Assembly (NCBI GenBank): GCA_965247375.1 | Contig: CBDFHU010000113.1 | Location: 116,849 to 180,848, forward strand | DNA length: 64,000 nt | Origin: Arsenicibacter sp965247375 | GTDB taxonomy: Bacteria; Bacteroidota; Bacteroidia; Cytophagales; Spirosomataceae | Direction of reading: 5' to 3' | Shown here: positions 1 to 8,599 of the stretch, piece by piece | Layout: every line of letters starts with the position of its first letter | Numbering within the stretch: the stretch's first letter is position 1 | Position numbers and translations under genes: made by a program | The notes under the pieces: model-generated | What the model was told of the DNA's origin: nothing | What the model saw: the letters and a program-made list of their open reading frames with translations, nothing else | Databases searched by the model: none

Positions 1-2236
1 TCAGGGTGCTGGTCCAGTCATTACGGGCGGTCAGGTCCAGATACACCATGTCGCGGAAGCCCAGCGACGCCGAGCCATACACCCCATATAACATTTTCTG
101 CGCCAATGAGCTAACAGGGTTAAATGTACCGGGAGCCCCGTTGGCAATGGTGTACAGGCCCGGCACCACCAGTTCGGTGGTTGCATTATAAAAAGCGCGG
201 TAATACTGTGTCAGGCGGTTAGCACCCACCATCGCATTCAGGCTCCAGTCGTCCGAAAAGGTCTTTTTGTAGCTCAGCATGATATCCATGTTCTCCTCCT
301 TGCGGTAGTCATTAGAAATCGTGTAGCCGCCCTTCAGCGCCTCGAAATTGCTGTACGCTTTTTTGGCCTCAAAGATTTCGTTGTAGGAGTCGCGGGCATA
401 TTTACCGGTCAGCATCAGGTCTTTACCAAGGTCGTAGTCGAGCTGAATCTTCGCTACGGTCCGGTCCCGGCCAAAGCCCGTGGTATTCTCATGCACCAGA
501 AAAAACGGGTTATTCTGCTTGTCCTTGTATTTGCGCTGAGCAATACCCTCCTGCCCCGGCAGCCAGTACTCCCGCAGATCATTGATATTGACCTGCGAGC
601 CGATTTCGTATACGCTCCGGACCGGGTCATTCCGACTGGCATCGATCATCGGCCGGTTGTCTGACCCCGACTGCGTCACGTTGAGGCTGACTGAGGTCCG
701 GAAGCGGTCGGTGATGTTGTAGGCCGAGTTGAGCGCAATCGTAAACCTTGACAGATCGGTATTCGGAATAATACCGGTGTTTTTCATATTGCCCGCCGAC
801 AGCCGGAAGTTCCCTTTTTCGTAGTTGCCGTTGACCGACACGTTGTTGGTATTGGTAAAGCCCGTCTGAAAGAAGTCCTTAAACCGGTCCGGATACGATA
901 CCAGCGGCACCTTCTGGCCGTTGCTGTTCCACTGCACCCACATTTCGCCGGCATCCAGCTGCGCGCCCCAGCTTTCGTTTTCGGCTTCTTCCAGTACGTG
1001 AGCACCCGTTTTTCCCGAGCCGAACTTGTTCTGTACCTGTACATACTGGATGGGCTTATCCAGTACCAGCGCGGTATTAAACGACACCCCAAGGCCCTTT
1101 TTCGCTCCTGCGCCCGACTTGGTTGTGATCAACACCACGCCGCTACCGGCCCGCGAACCATACAAGGCGGCGGCGCTGGGCCCTTTCAGGATCGAAATGG
1201 CAGCAATGTCGTTTGGGTTAATGTCGGAAATCGGGTTGCCCATGTCGGCCCCCGAAAACGAGTTAGTTAGCTTGTTAGCCACCGGCACCCCGTCGATTAC
1301 AAACAGCGGCTGGTTATCACTGTTGAGCGAGTTGGCGCCCCGGATAATCATACTGACCGACGAGCCGACCCCGCCGCCCATCTGCGAAATCTGCACCCCG
1401 GCTACCTTGCCCGACAGTGTATTGAGTACATTATTCTGCGGCGTCTGGGTCAGCGCTGTCCCTTCTACATTACCGACCGAATAGCCCAGCGAACGTTTTT
1501 CGCGCTTGATGCCAAGGGCGGTCACCACGGCTTCGTTCAGCATGGCCACGCTTTCTTCCATTACCACCTGCATCAACGACTGCCCACCGACCGGTCTTTC
1601 TACCGTCTGATAACCGATAAATGAAAACACCAGCACAGCATCCGGCGACGGTACTTCGAGCTTAAACGAGCCGTCGGTACCGGTAACCGTACCCGTCTGA
1701 GTGCCTTTCAGAATAACGTTTACCCCCGGTAACGGAGCACCGTCGGCCTTAGCCGTCACCTTACCGGATATAACGCCTGCCACTATACGCTGACTGGCTC
1801 CGGAGACGCCCGCATCCGGCAAAGACAGGCTTCCGGCAGGCAAGGAAGACGGCTGCACCGGCTCCTGCATCAACGCACTTATTTTTTTCAGCGGCGTCAG
1901 CACATACAGGTTGCCGCCCAGCTTTTCGAATTGTAAGTGGAGGGTAGTTGTGATAAACGTCAGTTCCTGTTCCAGCGACATAAACGTCTGCGTACCGTAC
2001 TCAACTACCTTATTATCAATTGTCTTCCGGTCATACGAAAAGGAGACCTTGTATTTCGTTTGTAACTCCTGAAGCCTTAGCCGCAGCGATTTTGCGACAG
2101 TTGGTTCCTGATAGCGTTCGGATACCCGCCCGACGTGCCGGGAGGCAAGTATCTGCCCCGGCGACGGCAACGCAAGGCAACACAGCAGCAGGTAACAGGA
2201 CCGGCATACCATTGCACGGATGGAAAGGTTTTTCAT
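1..2236 (-). CDS. SusC/RagA-type TonB-dependent receptor with STN domain (partial)
   Basis: Outer-membrane receptor for TonB-driven uptake of an unknown ligand. The frame reads leftwards from an ATG at 2236 and leaves the window after about 745 codons, so the C-terminal barrel is missing; I checked that the frame stays the same at several points. In order: a signal peptide, a short secretin/TonB N-terminal (STN) domain around residues 50-110 (KYKVSFSYD, then LGGNLYVLTP), a carboxypeptidase-like domain (GKVTAKADGAPLPGVNV), the plug with the SusC motif GVPVANKL and LKGPSAAALYGSRAG, then barrel strands. An STN domain is typical of receptors that signal through a FecR anti-sigma factor, and a fecR gene lies 32 bp upstream in the same direction. 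The ligand cannot be read from the sequence. Confidence 0.92.
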   Translation of the reverse strand, partial: MKNLSIRAMVCRSCYLLLCCLALPSPGQILASRHVGRVSERYQEPTVAKSLRLRLQELQTKYKVSFSYDRKTIDNKVVEYGTQTFMSLEQELTFITTTLHLQFEKLGGNLYVLTPLKKISALMQEPVQPSSLPAGSLSLPDAGVSGASQRIVAGVISGKVTAKADGAPLPGVNVILKGTQTGTVTGTDGSFKLEVPSPDAVLVFSFIGYQTVERPVGGQSLMQVVMEESVAMLNEAVVTALGIKREKRSLGYSVGNVEGTALTQTPQNNVLNTLSGKVAGVQISQMGGGVGSSVSMIIRGANSLNSDNQPLFVIDGVPVANKLTNSFSGADMGNPISDINPNDIAAISILKGPSAAALYGSRAGSGVVLITTKSGAGAKKGLGVSFNTALVLDKPIQYVQVQNKFGSGKTGAHVLEEAENESWGAQLDAGEMWVQWNSNGQKVPLVSYPDRFKDFFQTGFTNTNNVSVNGNYEKGNFRLSAGNMKNTGIIPNTDLSRFTIALNSAYNITDRFRTSVSLNVTQSGSDNRPMIDASRNDPVRSVYEIGSQVNINDLREYWLPGQEGIAQRKYKDKQNNPFFLVHENTTGFGRDRTVAKIQLDYDLGKDLMLTGKYARDSYNEIFEAKKAYSNFEALKGGYTISNDYRKEENMDIMLSYKKTFSDDWSLNAMVGANRLTQYYRAFYNATTELVVPGLYTIANGAPGTFNPVSSLAQKMLYGVYGSASLGFRDMVYLDLTARNDWTSTL

Positions 2237-2268
2237 ATACAGGTAAAGGATTTGGTATTCGCTTCAGC

Positions 2269-3273
2269 TTACTTCTGACCGGGTCGTACAAACTTCAGCC
2301 CGCCTTCTGTCCGGACCACCTGGCCGGGATACGTTTTTTCCAGCGCATTGATCAGCACCGCCGGGTCATCGGCCGGAAATACGCCGTTGAACTCGCCGGG
2401 GTCGGCGCCTTCTTCTATCTCTACAGCCATGTCGAACCGATCGCGGAAAACCCGCTGCAAGGCAGCTGCATCCGCATTTTCCAGGACAATTTTCCCGTCC
2501 TGCCAGGCCGCGTAGTTTTTCACGTTGATATCCGTTCGGGCCAGCCGCCCCGATGTCCGCGAGTACTCAACCAGCTCGCCGGGCTTCATAATGAGTCTGC
2601 CCGCCTTGTTGCCCGCCACCGACAGCTCCACACGCCCCGACTCCAGGGCTACGGCTGTCTGCTGCGGACCACTCTTTACCGTAAACCGGGTTCCCAGCAC
2701 AACCACATCCACATCGCCCGAATGAACGATGAATTTCCGGTTGCCGGCCAGGTGTTTTACATCAAAAAAGGCCTCCCCGTTCAGCCATACTTCGCGGTTA
2801 CCGGTTTCATTGGCCTCCATCCCCGACACCTTTATAGCTGTACCTTTATTGAGCGTTACCACCGTGCCGTCGGCCAAAGTGATACCCGTCCGCGTGTCTC
2901 CGGCCGCATAGCTTCCCACAGCCGGCCTGTTTTGCCGGAACCAGACAACGCCGAACCCTACCAGCACCAGGCAGGCCGCCAGTGCCAATACCCGCCGGTA
3001 CGAAATCCGGAATCCCCGGCGCACCTGCTGTTGTTCTTCCCAAACCGCGATCCGCTGCATCAGCGTATCCCGCGACTGACCGATCTGCCGGTCGGTTACC
3101 TGCTCGTTTTCCTCCTGGTGTAACAGACGTAGTAAGAGCACCGCTTCGTCGGCAGCCGCTTTCAGATCGAGGTCTTCGCGCAGCCGCTGATTCCATTGGC
3201 TGACACAGGCCGCATCGGTCCGGAAGTACCAGGCCAGAAAGGTATCATCGGTAATTAGTTGTTCGGGTTTCAT
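2269..3273 (-). CDS. FecR-family anti-sigma factor
   Basis: Inner-membrane anti-sigma regulator of about 334 residues. The N-terminal 90 residues are cytoplasmic and should bind the sigma factor. One membrane helix follows near residues 93-112 (LALAACLVLVGFGVVW). The periplasmic FecR domain comes next (about 120-225, with DGTVVTLNKGT and WLNGEAFFDV), and then a C-terminal DUF4974-like domain (LENADAAALQRVFRDRF). I start at the ATG at 3273, because the codon before it is GTG. It is co-directional with the SusC receptor downstream and divergent from the ECF sigma gene at 3435, so the three should form one cell-surface signalling unit. Confidence 0.95.
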   Translation of the reverse strand: MKPEQLITDDTFLAWYFRTDAACVSQWNQRLREDLDLKAAADEAVLLLRLLHQEENEQVTDRQIGQSRDTLMQRIAVWEEQQQVRRGFRISYRRVLALAACLVLVGFGVVWFRQNRPAVGSYAAGDTRTGITLADGTVVTLNKGTAIKVSGMEANETGNREVWLNGEAFFDVKHLAGNRKFIVHSGDVDVVVLGTRFTVKSGPQQTAVALESGRVELSVAGNKAGRLIMKPGELVEYSRTSGRLARTDINVKNYAAWQDGKIVLENADAAALQRVFRDRFDMAVEIEEGADPGEFNGVFPADDPAVLINALEKTYPGQVVRTEGGLKFVRPGQK

Positions 3274-3434
3274 CACATTCAGTATCCTTACATAAACCAG
3301 TACCGGAAACCCTCACGGGATAATCATTTTTTTTCCTTTTTTTTTATCATTTGGTGAAAAGATAAAATTCTGCCGGCAGGAGTAGCCTGACCCTGCCTAA
3401 TTCTTGTATATGCATAAATCCCCCCTTCTTACCT
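3274..3434. promoter_or_regulatory. Divergent promoter region between fecR and the ECF sigma gene
   Basis: This AT-rich gap of 161 bp contains long T runs near 3327-3348. It must carry the start signals for both the fecR-susC unit (leftward) and the sigma gene (rightward). I could not assign a clear TAnnTTTG box to either gene. Confidence 0.45.
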
Positions 3435-3992
3435 ATGGAAGACAGTCAGCTATGGAAAGACTTCCGGAACGCCGACCGGCGGGCTTTTGAGACATTATTC
3501 ACCAGGTATTACCGGGCGCTGTATCTGTACGGCCGCAAGACGGTAGCCAACGGGCAATTACTGGACGACTGTATTCAGGACCTTTTTTTCGAGCTGTGGA
3601 CCAACAAGGAGAAACCGGACGAGGTAAGTTCGGTGAAAGGGTATCTGTTTAAAGCCCTGAAATACAAAATTACGCGGGAGCTCAGAAAGGTCGAAAAGTT
3701 TGAGGACATCGGCAACGAGCCGGATCATTGGTTTGAGTTCAGCCATGAAAGCCAGCTGATTGAGCAACAAACCCTGTCGGATCAGCAGGAGCGGCTTCAC
3801 CATTTTATGAGTCAGCTGACACGCCGGCAGCAGGAAGCAGTTTATCTGCGGTTCTACAGTCAGCTGACGTACGAAGAAATTGCGGAAATTATGGCTCTGA
3901 GCTATCAGGCGGTGGTAAATCTGATTTACAAAGCCGTCCGGTTTCTTCGGGAGCACTTGGTTCCGCTGATTCTGCTGCTGATAATTGCCTGA
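3435..3992 (+). CDS. ECF RNA polymerase sigma factor (FecI/RpoE-like)
   Basis: Sigma-70 family extracytoplasmic-function factor of 185 residues. Region 2 spans about residues 10-80 (ADRRAFETLFTRYYRALYLY, DDCIQDLFFELW), and region 4 about 120-175 (LTRRQQEAVYLRFYSQLTYEEIAE). The start is an ATG; there is no alternative in a sensible position. In Bacteroidota such factors are held by FecR and drive transcription of the neighbouring SusC/SusD genes. Here the sigma gene is divergent from fecR-susC rather than leading the same operon. It ends with a hydrophobic tail (PLILLLIIA), which is unusual but does not change the call. Confidence 0.95.
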   Translation: MEDSQLWKDFRNADRRAFETLFTRYYRALYLYGRKTVANGQLLDDCIQDLFFELWTNKEKPDEVSSVKGYLFKALKYKITRELRKVEKFEDIGNEPDHWFEFSHESQLIEQQTLSDQQERLHHFMSQLTRRQQEAVYLRFYSQLTYEEIAEIMALSYQAVVNLIYKAVRFLREHLVPLILLLIIA

Positions 3993-4010
3993 AAACCGGC
4001 TGCTGCGCCG

Positions 4011-4040
4011 TAAAAAAACCACGCCGGACAGCGTGGTGGT
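4011..4040 (-). terminator. Rho-independent terminator of the receiver gene
   Basis: Read leftwards, ACCACGC arms (4018-4024 and 4031-4037) enclose a 6-base loop and are followed by a run of seven T on that strand. It sits 35 bp past the stop of the 4075-4560 gene. Confidence 0.8.
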
Positions 4041-4074
4041 ATAAGCATCTGAGCGTAGCTGAACGGGCTGGTTA

Positions 4075-4560
4075 CTACGGATAAGGCGGTGTTTCCGGTA
4101 CAACCGACGGCGTTTGCTCATCGGGCGGTTTTATTTCCGGTATGCTGTTTCCCTTCCAGTATTCCAGCAGATTATCCATCATGCCTACCCAGCCGTGAAA
4201 ATCAGCCGGTTTCTCAATAAATGAACTCGCCCCCAGTTCATACGCCTGTAGTACAGAACTTTCTTTTGCATAACCAGACAACACAACAACCGGAATCTGA
4301 AATTCGGCCAGTTGTTTTTTCAGTTCAGGCAGGAGTACAAAGCCATCTGACTCCGCAACCTCCAGAAAAAGGTCAAGCAAAATCAGCCGGGGCCGGATAT
4401 TATCCGGTTTATGAAAATACGCAACTGCTTCGCCGGCGTTGCGGCAACGGATAAACAACGCCTCCGGAAAGTGCTTCTGCGCGGCCCTTGACATTATCTC
4501 GAAAATGTTAGGGTCATCATCAATCACTAAAACGGGAAAAATCTGAGGAAAGTCAGTCAT
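4075..4560 (-). CDS. Stand-alone response-regulator receiver protein
   Basis: Single-domain CheY-like receiver with no output domain. From the ATG at 4560 it has 161 residues; the upstream codon of the open frame is TTG, so I did not use it. The acidic pocket (IDDDP, about residues 13-17), the phospho-acceptor Asp (LILLDLF, D63), the switch Ser (VVLSGY, S95) and the Lys (IEKP, K117) are all present, so phosphorylation is expected. The tail is Pro-rich (KPPDEQTPSVVPETPPYP) and probably disordered. No kinase lies beside it, so its partner is unknown. Confidence 0.9.
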   Translation of the reverse strand: MTDFPQIFPVLVIDDDPNIFEIMSRAAQKHFPEALFIRCRNAGEAVAYFHKPDNIRPRLILLDLFLEVAESDGFVLLPELKKQLAEFQIPVVVLSGYAKESSVLQAYELGASSFIEKPADFHGWVGMMDNLLEYWKGNSIPEIKPPDEQTPSVVPETPPYP

Positions 4561-5017
4561 GTACAATGTGTTTTATCACTGTTGCTGTTTTTCGAAAAAC
4601 GCCCCAAAGGAAGCGGGAAGTGTGCGCGAAAGGTTAAGGACGGCCAGACCATCCGCTCAACCAGGAGTAGAAGGAGAAGTAGTCAGTTGTTAATTAAAAC
4701 TTACCAAAAGTAGTCTAATTAACCTCAATCAGCCAACAAAGTTTATAGGTTTTATAAAAATACCCGGAAAATAAGCCACCTTTCTCTTTTTCTGCGAAAA
4801 CATACTGTCAATACGTCTGCTGATAGTTAATTCTACTAAATTTTATCATATATTTGAGAAAAATCAGAATATTTAACTCCCTGTTCGTATACACTAATCA
4901 TCAATCTGTACGTTCTTCTTATACAATTGCCGTTTCAGTTTGCGTAAGTAGCCTCACGCGTTACTGGTGAGCAAAACGGACTTACCCTACTTGTACTTTA
5001 CCCTCTTAAACGGCAAT
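4561..5017. other. AT-rich intergenic region
   Basis: About 457 bp with no convincing coding frame, lying between divergent genes. It is visibly AT-richer than its surroundings. The only signal I can assign is a TAnnTTTG box at 4849-4856, which points to the desaturase; the rest holds nothing I recognise. Confidence 0.6.
4849..4856 (+). promoter_or_regulatory. Putative -7 box of the desaturase promoter
   Basis: TATATTTG matches the Bacteroidota TAnnTTTG consensus. It implies a leader of about 155 bases before the desaturase ATG at 5018. The -33 position reads TTA rather than TTG. Confidence 0.45.
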
Positions 5018-6103
5018 ATGTCAAACGCCCCCCTATCTGTTAAATTCCTGAATCTCGAAAAGTCCGGTTTCTTTCCGGTGCTTAAAAGCCGCGTTGAAGC
5101 CCATTTTCAGCAGCATACCCTTTGCAAGACCGGCGGACAGCCTATGGTCCTGAAAGCCGTGTTCATGCTGTCGCTCTACCTGATTCCGTACGGTCTGATT
5201 CTGAGTAACCGTTTGCCGCTGCCGGCTATGCTGCTTTGTACGATTATCATGGGTTTCGGGATTGCCGGCGTGGGTATGGCTGTCATGCACGATGCCAACC
5301 ACGGATCCTTTTCGACCAGCAACCGCATGAACCAGGTATTCAGTGCCAGCTTGTTTTTACTCGGGGGTAATGTCTATAACTGGCGTATTCAGCACAACCT
5401 GAACCACCATACCTATACCAATATTGACCAGCTGGACGAAGACATTACCGGCAAACCTTTCCTGCGGCTGTCGACCTGTCAGCGCTATCAGTTTTTCCAC
5501 CGCTATCAGCACCTGTACGCCTTCCTGCTCTATACGATGATGACGCTTTCCTTTCTGGTGAAAGACATCCGTCAGGTACGCACCTACCGGCAACAGTCAC
5601 AATCAAAGCACAACAAGCCGTTCCCGCTGAATGAAATCCTGATTCTGATTCTCGGTAAACTGTTTTACGTAGCGTTTGTGTGCGTGCTGCCGCTCTGGCT
5701 GACCGACCTGACCTTCGGACAGTGGCTGACCGGTTATCTGGTCATGAACGCCATTGCCGGACTGATTCTCAGCCTTGTTTTTCAGGTCGCTCACCTTGTT
5801 GAAGGCATTGACGAACCCGTACTCAACCACAAGGGCTGCATCGAAAACGCCTGGGCCATTCATCAGCTGGAAAGCACCGCCAATTTTAAAAGCTCAAGGG
5901 CATTTTCGTGGTTTATCGGCGGGCTCGATCATCAGATTGAACACCACCTGTTCCCGACCATCAGCCACGTACATTACCCGGCCATTGCCCCGATTGTGAA
6001 GGCCACCGCCGAACAATTCGGCCTGACCTATCACCAGAAGCCGTCTTTTCTGGGCGCCATTTATGCCCATACCCGTATGCTGAAACAGCTCGGCAGCCGG
6101 TAG
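5018..6103 (+). CDS. Membrane fatty-acid desaturase (linoleoyl-CoA desaturase-like)
   Basis: Di-iron membrane desaturase that inserts a double bond into acyl chains. The three His boxes are present: HDANH (residues 91-95), HNLNHH (126-131) and HQIEHH (about 305-310). The last has the form seen in front-end and acyl-lipid desaturases. Hydrophobic segments lie between the boxes. The open frame reaches back 17 codons to 4967, but MSNAPLSVKFL at 5018 gives the usual N-terminus and 361 residues. It stands alone, between an AT-rich upstream region and a hairpin terminator, so it is probably monocistronic. It likely serves membrane fluidity; the regiospecificity cannot be read. Confidence 0.9.
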   Translation: MSNAPLSVKFLNLEKSGFFPVLKSRVEAHFQQHTLCKTGGQPMVLKAVFMLSLYLIPYGLILSNRLPLPAMLLCTIIMGFGIAGVGMAVMHDANHGSFSTSNRMNQVFSASLFLLGGNVYNWRIQHNLNHHTYTNIDQLDEDITGKPFLRLSTCQRYQFFHRYQHLYAFLLYTMMTLSFLVKDIRQVRTYRQQSQSKHNKPFPLNEILILILGKLFYVAFVCVLPLWLTDLTFGQWLTGYLVMNAIAGLILSLVFQVAHLVEGIDEPVLNHKGCIENAWAIHQLESTANFKSSRAFSWFIGGLDHQIEHHLFPTISHVHYPAIAPIVKATAEQFGLTYHQKPSFLGAIYAHTRMLKQLGSR

Positions 6104-6124
6104 CGGAGCCAATGACTCCTCGCC

Positions 6125-6176
6125 GTAGCCTGACTCCGGCCGTCAATCAAAAAAACAACCGCCCGGGTCAGGCTAC
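6125..6176 (+). terminator. Hairpin terminator after the desaturase
   Basis: Perfect 10-bp arms GTAGCCTGAC (6125-6134) and GTCAGGCTAC (6167-6176), extended inward by CCGG pairing. The loop is A-rich. No T run follows directly. Confidence 0.6.
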
Positions 6177-6188
6177 CTGATATTCTGT

Positions 6189-6196
6189 TATTTTTG
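6189..6196 (+). promoter_or_regulatory. -7 box of the ArsR-family gene
   Basis: TATTTTTG fits TAnnTTTG. Transcription would start near 6200, which rules out the TTG start at 6194 and supports the ATG at 6221. Confidence 0.55.
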
Positions 6197-6220
6197 CAGA
6201 ATAATCTCAATTCACAGCGC

Positions 6221-6490
6221 ATGGATAACCGGGCCGTCGAAAAAGCAACCAATGCCATTTCGGATAAATACCGGCTCGGTATTTTGCAGGCATTGGCCCA
6301 AAAAGGCTGCATGACCAACACCGATGTGCAGGAACTTACCGGCCTGTCGCAACCCTGCGTCTCTCATCACGTTAAACTCCTGACAGACAGCGGCCTTGTC
6401 GAAGCAAAAAAAGAAGGCCGCAACCTCCACCTACGCCTCAACAAAGAAGCTCTGCACGAACTTACGGCTTTTCTGAGCGGTCTGATTTAA
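6221..6490 (+). CDS. ArsR/SmtB-type winged-helix repressor
   Basis: Small DNA-binding protein of 89 residues. The winged helix-turn-helix is clear: KYRLGILQALAQKG, then NTDVQELTGLSQPCVSHHVKLL as the recognition helix, and a wing around KKEGRNLHLRL. The classical CVC metal site in the recognition helix is absent (only one Cys, in SQPCVS), so metal sensing is not supported and a redox or small-molecule signal is possible. It lies 92 bp upstream of an old yellow enzyme gene in the same direction, with an inverted repeat between them, so it probably controls that reductase. Confidence 0.88.
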   Translation: MDNRAVEKATNAISDKYRLGILQALAQKGCMTNTDVQELTGLSQPCVSHHVKLLTDSGLVEAKKEGRNLHLRLNKEALHELTAFLSGLI

Positions 6491-6505
6491 TTTTTTTACC
6501 TGAAA

Positions 6506-6534
6506 CATTCAAACTTTTAAATGTTTGGAAGTGT
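6506..6534. promoter_or_regulatory. Candidate operator between the ArsR-type gene and the reductase
   Basis: CAAAC (6510-6514) and GTTTG (6523-6527) form an inverted repeat with an AT-rich 8-bp centre, and flanking bases extend the symmetry imperfectly (TTC/GGAA). The size and layout fit an ArsR-dimer site. Confidence 0.45.
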
Positions 6535-6582
6535 TACCCCTCCGGATATTTCCCCGACAACTCAATTAAATTACCGGAAAAC

Positions 6583-7674
6583 ATGTCACAGAAGATTTTC
6601 TCACCGGCGCAGCTTGGCAGTATCACGCTGAGCAACCACCTTGTTATGGCGCCTATGACCCGTAACCGTGCCACTACAGATCACGAAGTAACTGACATCA
6701 TGGCTACTTACTATGCCCAGCGGGCGTCGGCAGGGCTCCTGATCACCGAAGGCGTTGCACCATCGCCGAACGGTAACGGGTATGCACGGGTTCCGGGCTT
6801 GTACACCCCTTCGCAGGTAACCGGCTGGCAAACGGTTACGGACGCTGTACACGCCAAAGGCGGTAAAATCTTCGCGCAGTTGATGCACACCGGCCGTATT
6901 GGTCATCCGGCAAACATGCACGCCGGTGGCAAAGTCGTAGCACCGTCGGCCATCGCCGCAGCCGGTGACATTTATACGGATACCGAAGGCATGCAGCCAC
7001 AACCAACGCCGGAAGCCATGACAACCGAAGCCGTTCAGGCGACCGTTGCTGAGTTTGTGCAGGCCGCTCAAAACGCCATTGAAGCCGGTTTCGACGGCGT
7101 AGAAATTCACGGTGCCAACGGCTATCTCGTTGAGCAGTTTATCCGCCCGACATCAAATACCCGTAATGACCAATACGGTGGCAGCACCGAAAACTTCGCC
7201 CGCTTTGCGCTCGAAATTGCGCAGGCAACCGCCGAAAAAATCGGCAAGGACAAAGTCGGCATCCGGTTATCGCCCTACGGTGTCTTTAACGACATGCCGT
7301 ATTCCGCAGACTATGACGTTATTTACGCCTACTTGGCCGAGCAGCTAAATCCGTTTGTTACCTACCTCCACCTGGTTGACCATACCTCAATGGGCGCACC
7401 GGCTGTGGATCCGGCGATTGTCGATACCATCCGCGCGACGTTTACAGGAACTTTGATACTGAGCGGCGGCTACGACCTGGCCCGCGCCGAAGCCACATTA
7501 CAGGCCGGTAAAGCTGACCTGATTGCCTTTGGCCGTCCGTTCCTCGCCAATCCTGATCTGGTTGAGCGGCTGCAAACCGGCGCTTCGCTTAATCACCCTG
7601 ACTTCGGCACATTCTATACACCAGGCACCAAAGGATACACGGATTATCCAGCCCTGGAAGAAGTTGAAGCCTAA
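6583..7674 (+). CDS. Old yellow enzyme family alkene reductase (NemA-like)
   Basis: FMN-dependent NAD(P)H reductase of alpha,beta-unsaturated carbonyl compounds and other electrophiles; 363 residues, the usual length. It is a single TIM barrel. The catalytic H176, N179 and Y181 stand in EIHGANGYLVEQF. The N-terminal SNHLVMAPMTRNRA and the C-terminal ILSGGYDLARAEATLQAGKADLIAFGRPF (phosphate-binding end) are typical. A terminator follows at once. It is probably repressed by the ArsR-type protein upstream and induced by electrophile or redox stress. Confidence 0.95.
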   Translation: MSQKIFSPAQLGSITLSNHLVMAPMTRNRATTDHEVTDIMATYYAQRASAGLLITEGVAPSPNGNGYARVPGLYTPSQVTGWQTVTDAVHAKGGKIFAQLMHTGRIGHPANMHAGGKVVAPSAIAAAGDIYTDTEGMQPQPTPEAMTTEAVQATVAEFVQAAQNAIEAGFDGVEIHGANGYLVEQFIRPTSNTRNDQYGGSTENFARFALEIAQATAEKIGKDKVGIRLSPYGVFNDMPYSADYDVIYAYLAEQLNPFVTYLHLVDHTSMGAPAVDPAIVDTIRATFTGTLILSGGYDLARAEATLQAGKADLIAFGRPFLANPDLVERLQTGASLNHPDFGTFYTPGTKGYTDYPALEEVEA

Positions 7675-7685
7675 ACTGCTGTCCT

Positions 7686-7719
7686 CCGGCTGCTCTCACA
7701 GGCAGCCGGATTTTTTTTT
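7686..7719 (+). terminator. Rho-independent terminator of the reductase gene
   Basis: CCGGCTGC (7686-7693) pairs with GCAGCCGG (7702-7709) and is followed by nine T. Confidence 0.9.
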
Positions 7720-7728
7720 GCAGATCAC

Positions 7729-7769
7729 TTGTCTTTTTATTTTTCTCAAATAACTTTGCATTACAAAGT
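7729..7769 (+). promoter_or_regulatory. Promoter and overlapping palindromic operator of the DoxX-like gene
   Basis: TTG (7729-7731), a 19-bp spacer, then TAACTTTG (7751-7758): an almost perfect Bacteroidota promoter. The -7 box overlaps the perfect palindrome ACTTTG-CATTA-CAAAGT (7753-7769), a position where a bound repressor would block initiation. The same palindrome recurs at 8600-8616. Confidence 0.7.
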
Positions 7770-7792
7770 ACTTTAAGATCAACATAAAGACT

Positions 7793-8515
7793 ATGCCCAT
7801 TTCGACAACTCTTGACCGGCTTCATCCCTTAGTGAAGCAAAACAGGTGGTTCTGGTATTTTACGGTCTTTTGCCGGATTGCTCTGGCGGCAGGCTTTTTA
7901 CCATCGGGGTTTGTCAAGATTATGGGCGAGCGGTTCACGTCGCTGTCGGTGAATCACCCGATGGGGCATTACCTGGAAGCATTGCATAAAACAGGCTTCT
8001 ATTATCCGTTTATCGGTGTGCTACAGATGACAGCCGCCTCTTTCCTGCTGATCCCGCGCCTGGCCACCATCGGCGCATTAATTTATTTACCCATCATCTT
8101 GAATATATGTGTGTTATCAGTAGCTGTCCGGTTCGACGGCTCTCTGCTGACATCACCGTTAATGGTGCTGGCGAACCTGTACCTCCTGTGCTGGGACTAC
8201 GATAAGCTGAAATACATTTTCCCCTTCAACCGGCTGCCGGAACCGGAGGTCAGGCCTGCCGCAAAGGCAACCTTCCGCACCTTCCCGTTACGGTTTTTCG
8301 CTGGTGTAGCGGCAACTGTTATTCTGCTGGCGTTCCTGCTGCTGACCGGCTTTGACCTGAAACCACGTAACCACACCCGGGACTGTCTGACGCAGTGTGC
8401 TGGCAGTGCTAACCCACAGGCCTGCGAGGAGTTCTGCGACTGTATCCACCGGCAGGGGCGTCCGCTCGATGAGTGTCTGGCCATCTATCACCGGCAGGGA
8501 TCCGGAAAAAAATAG
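7793..8515 (+). CDS. DoxX-like integral membrane protein with a Cys-rich tail
   Basis: Membrane protein of 240 residues. Hydrophobic segments lie at about residues 21-43, 71-88, 91-113, 122-136 and 167-186, with the DoxX-like opening FCRIALAAGFLPSGFVKI. After the last helix comes a tail of about 50 residues with six Cys (198, 202, 211, 215, 217, 228) spaced like disulfide or metal-binding pairs (CLTQC, CEEFCDC). Family members are poorly characterised and sometimes linked to thiol or redox stress. The gene has its own promoter with a palindromic operator and is probably co-regulated with the membrane gene at 8635. Confidence 0.75.
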   Translation: MPISTTLDRLHPLVKQNRWFWYFTVFCRIALAAGFLPSGFVKIMGERFTSLSVNHPMGHYLEALHKTGFYYPFIGVLQMTAASFLLIPRLATIGALIYLPIILNICVLSVAVRFDGSLLTSPLMVLANLYLLCWDYDKLKYIFPFNRLPEPEVRPAAKATFRTFPLRFFAGVAATVILLAFLLLTGFDLKPRNHTRDCLTQCAGSANPQACEEFCDCIHRQGRPLDECLAIYHRQGSGKK

Positions 8516-8599
8516 CCGGCTGTGCAATTGATATAGCTTTTTGAGATTCCCTGAATGAAGCCTGGCACCTCCTGCCTGAGCGTAAACAACAAGCCACTT

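Noticed and set aside
2020..3123. A 367-codon rightward open frame opposite fecR
   Set aside because: It is the antisense shadow of the FecR and SusC genes; the leftward frames carry clear domains, and the rightward translation has no recognisable feature.
6194..6220. Upstream TTG start for the ArsR-type gene
   Set aside because: It lies inside the -7 box, ahead of the expected transcription start.
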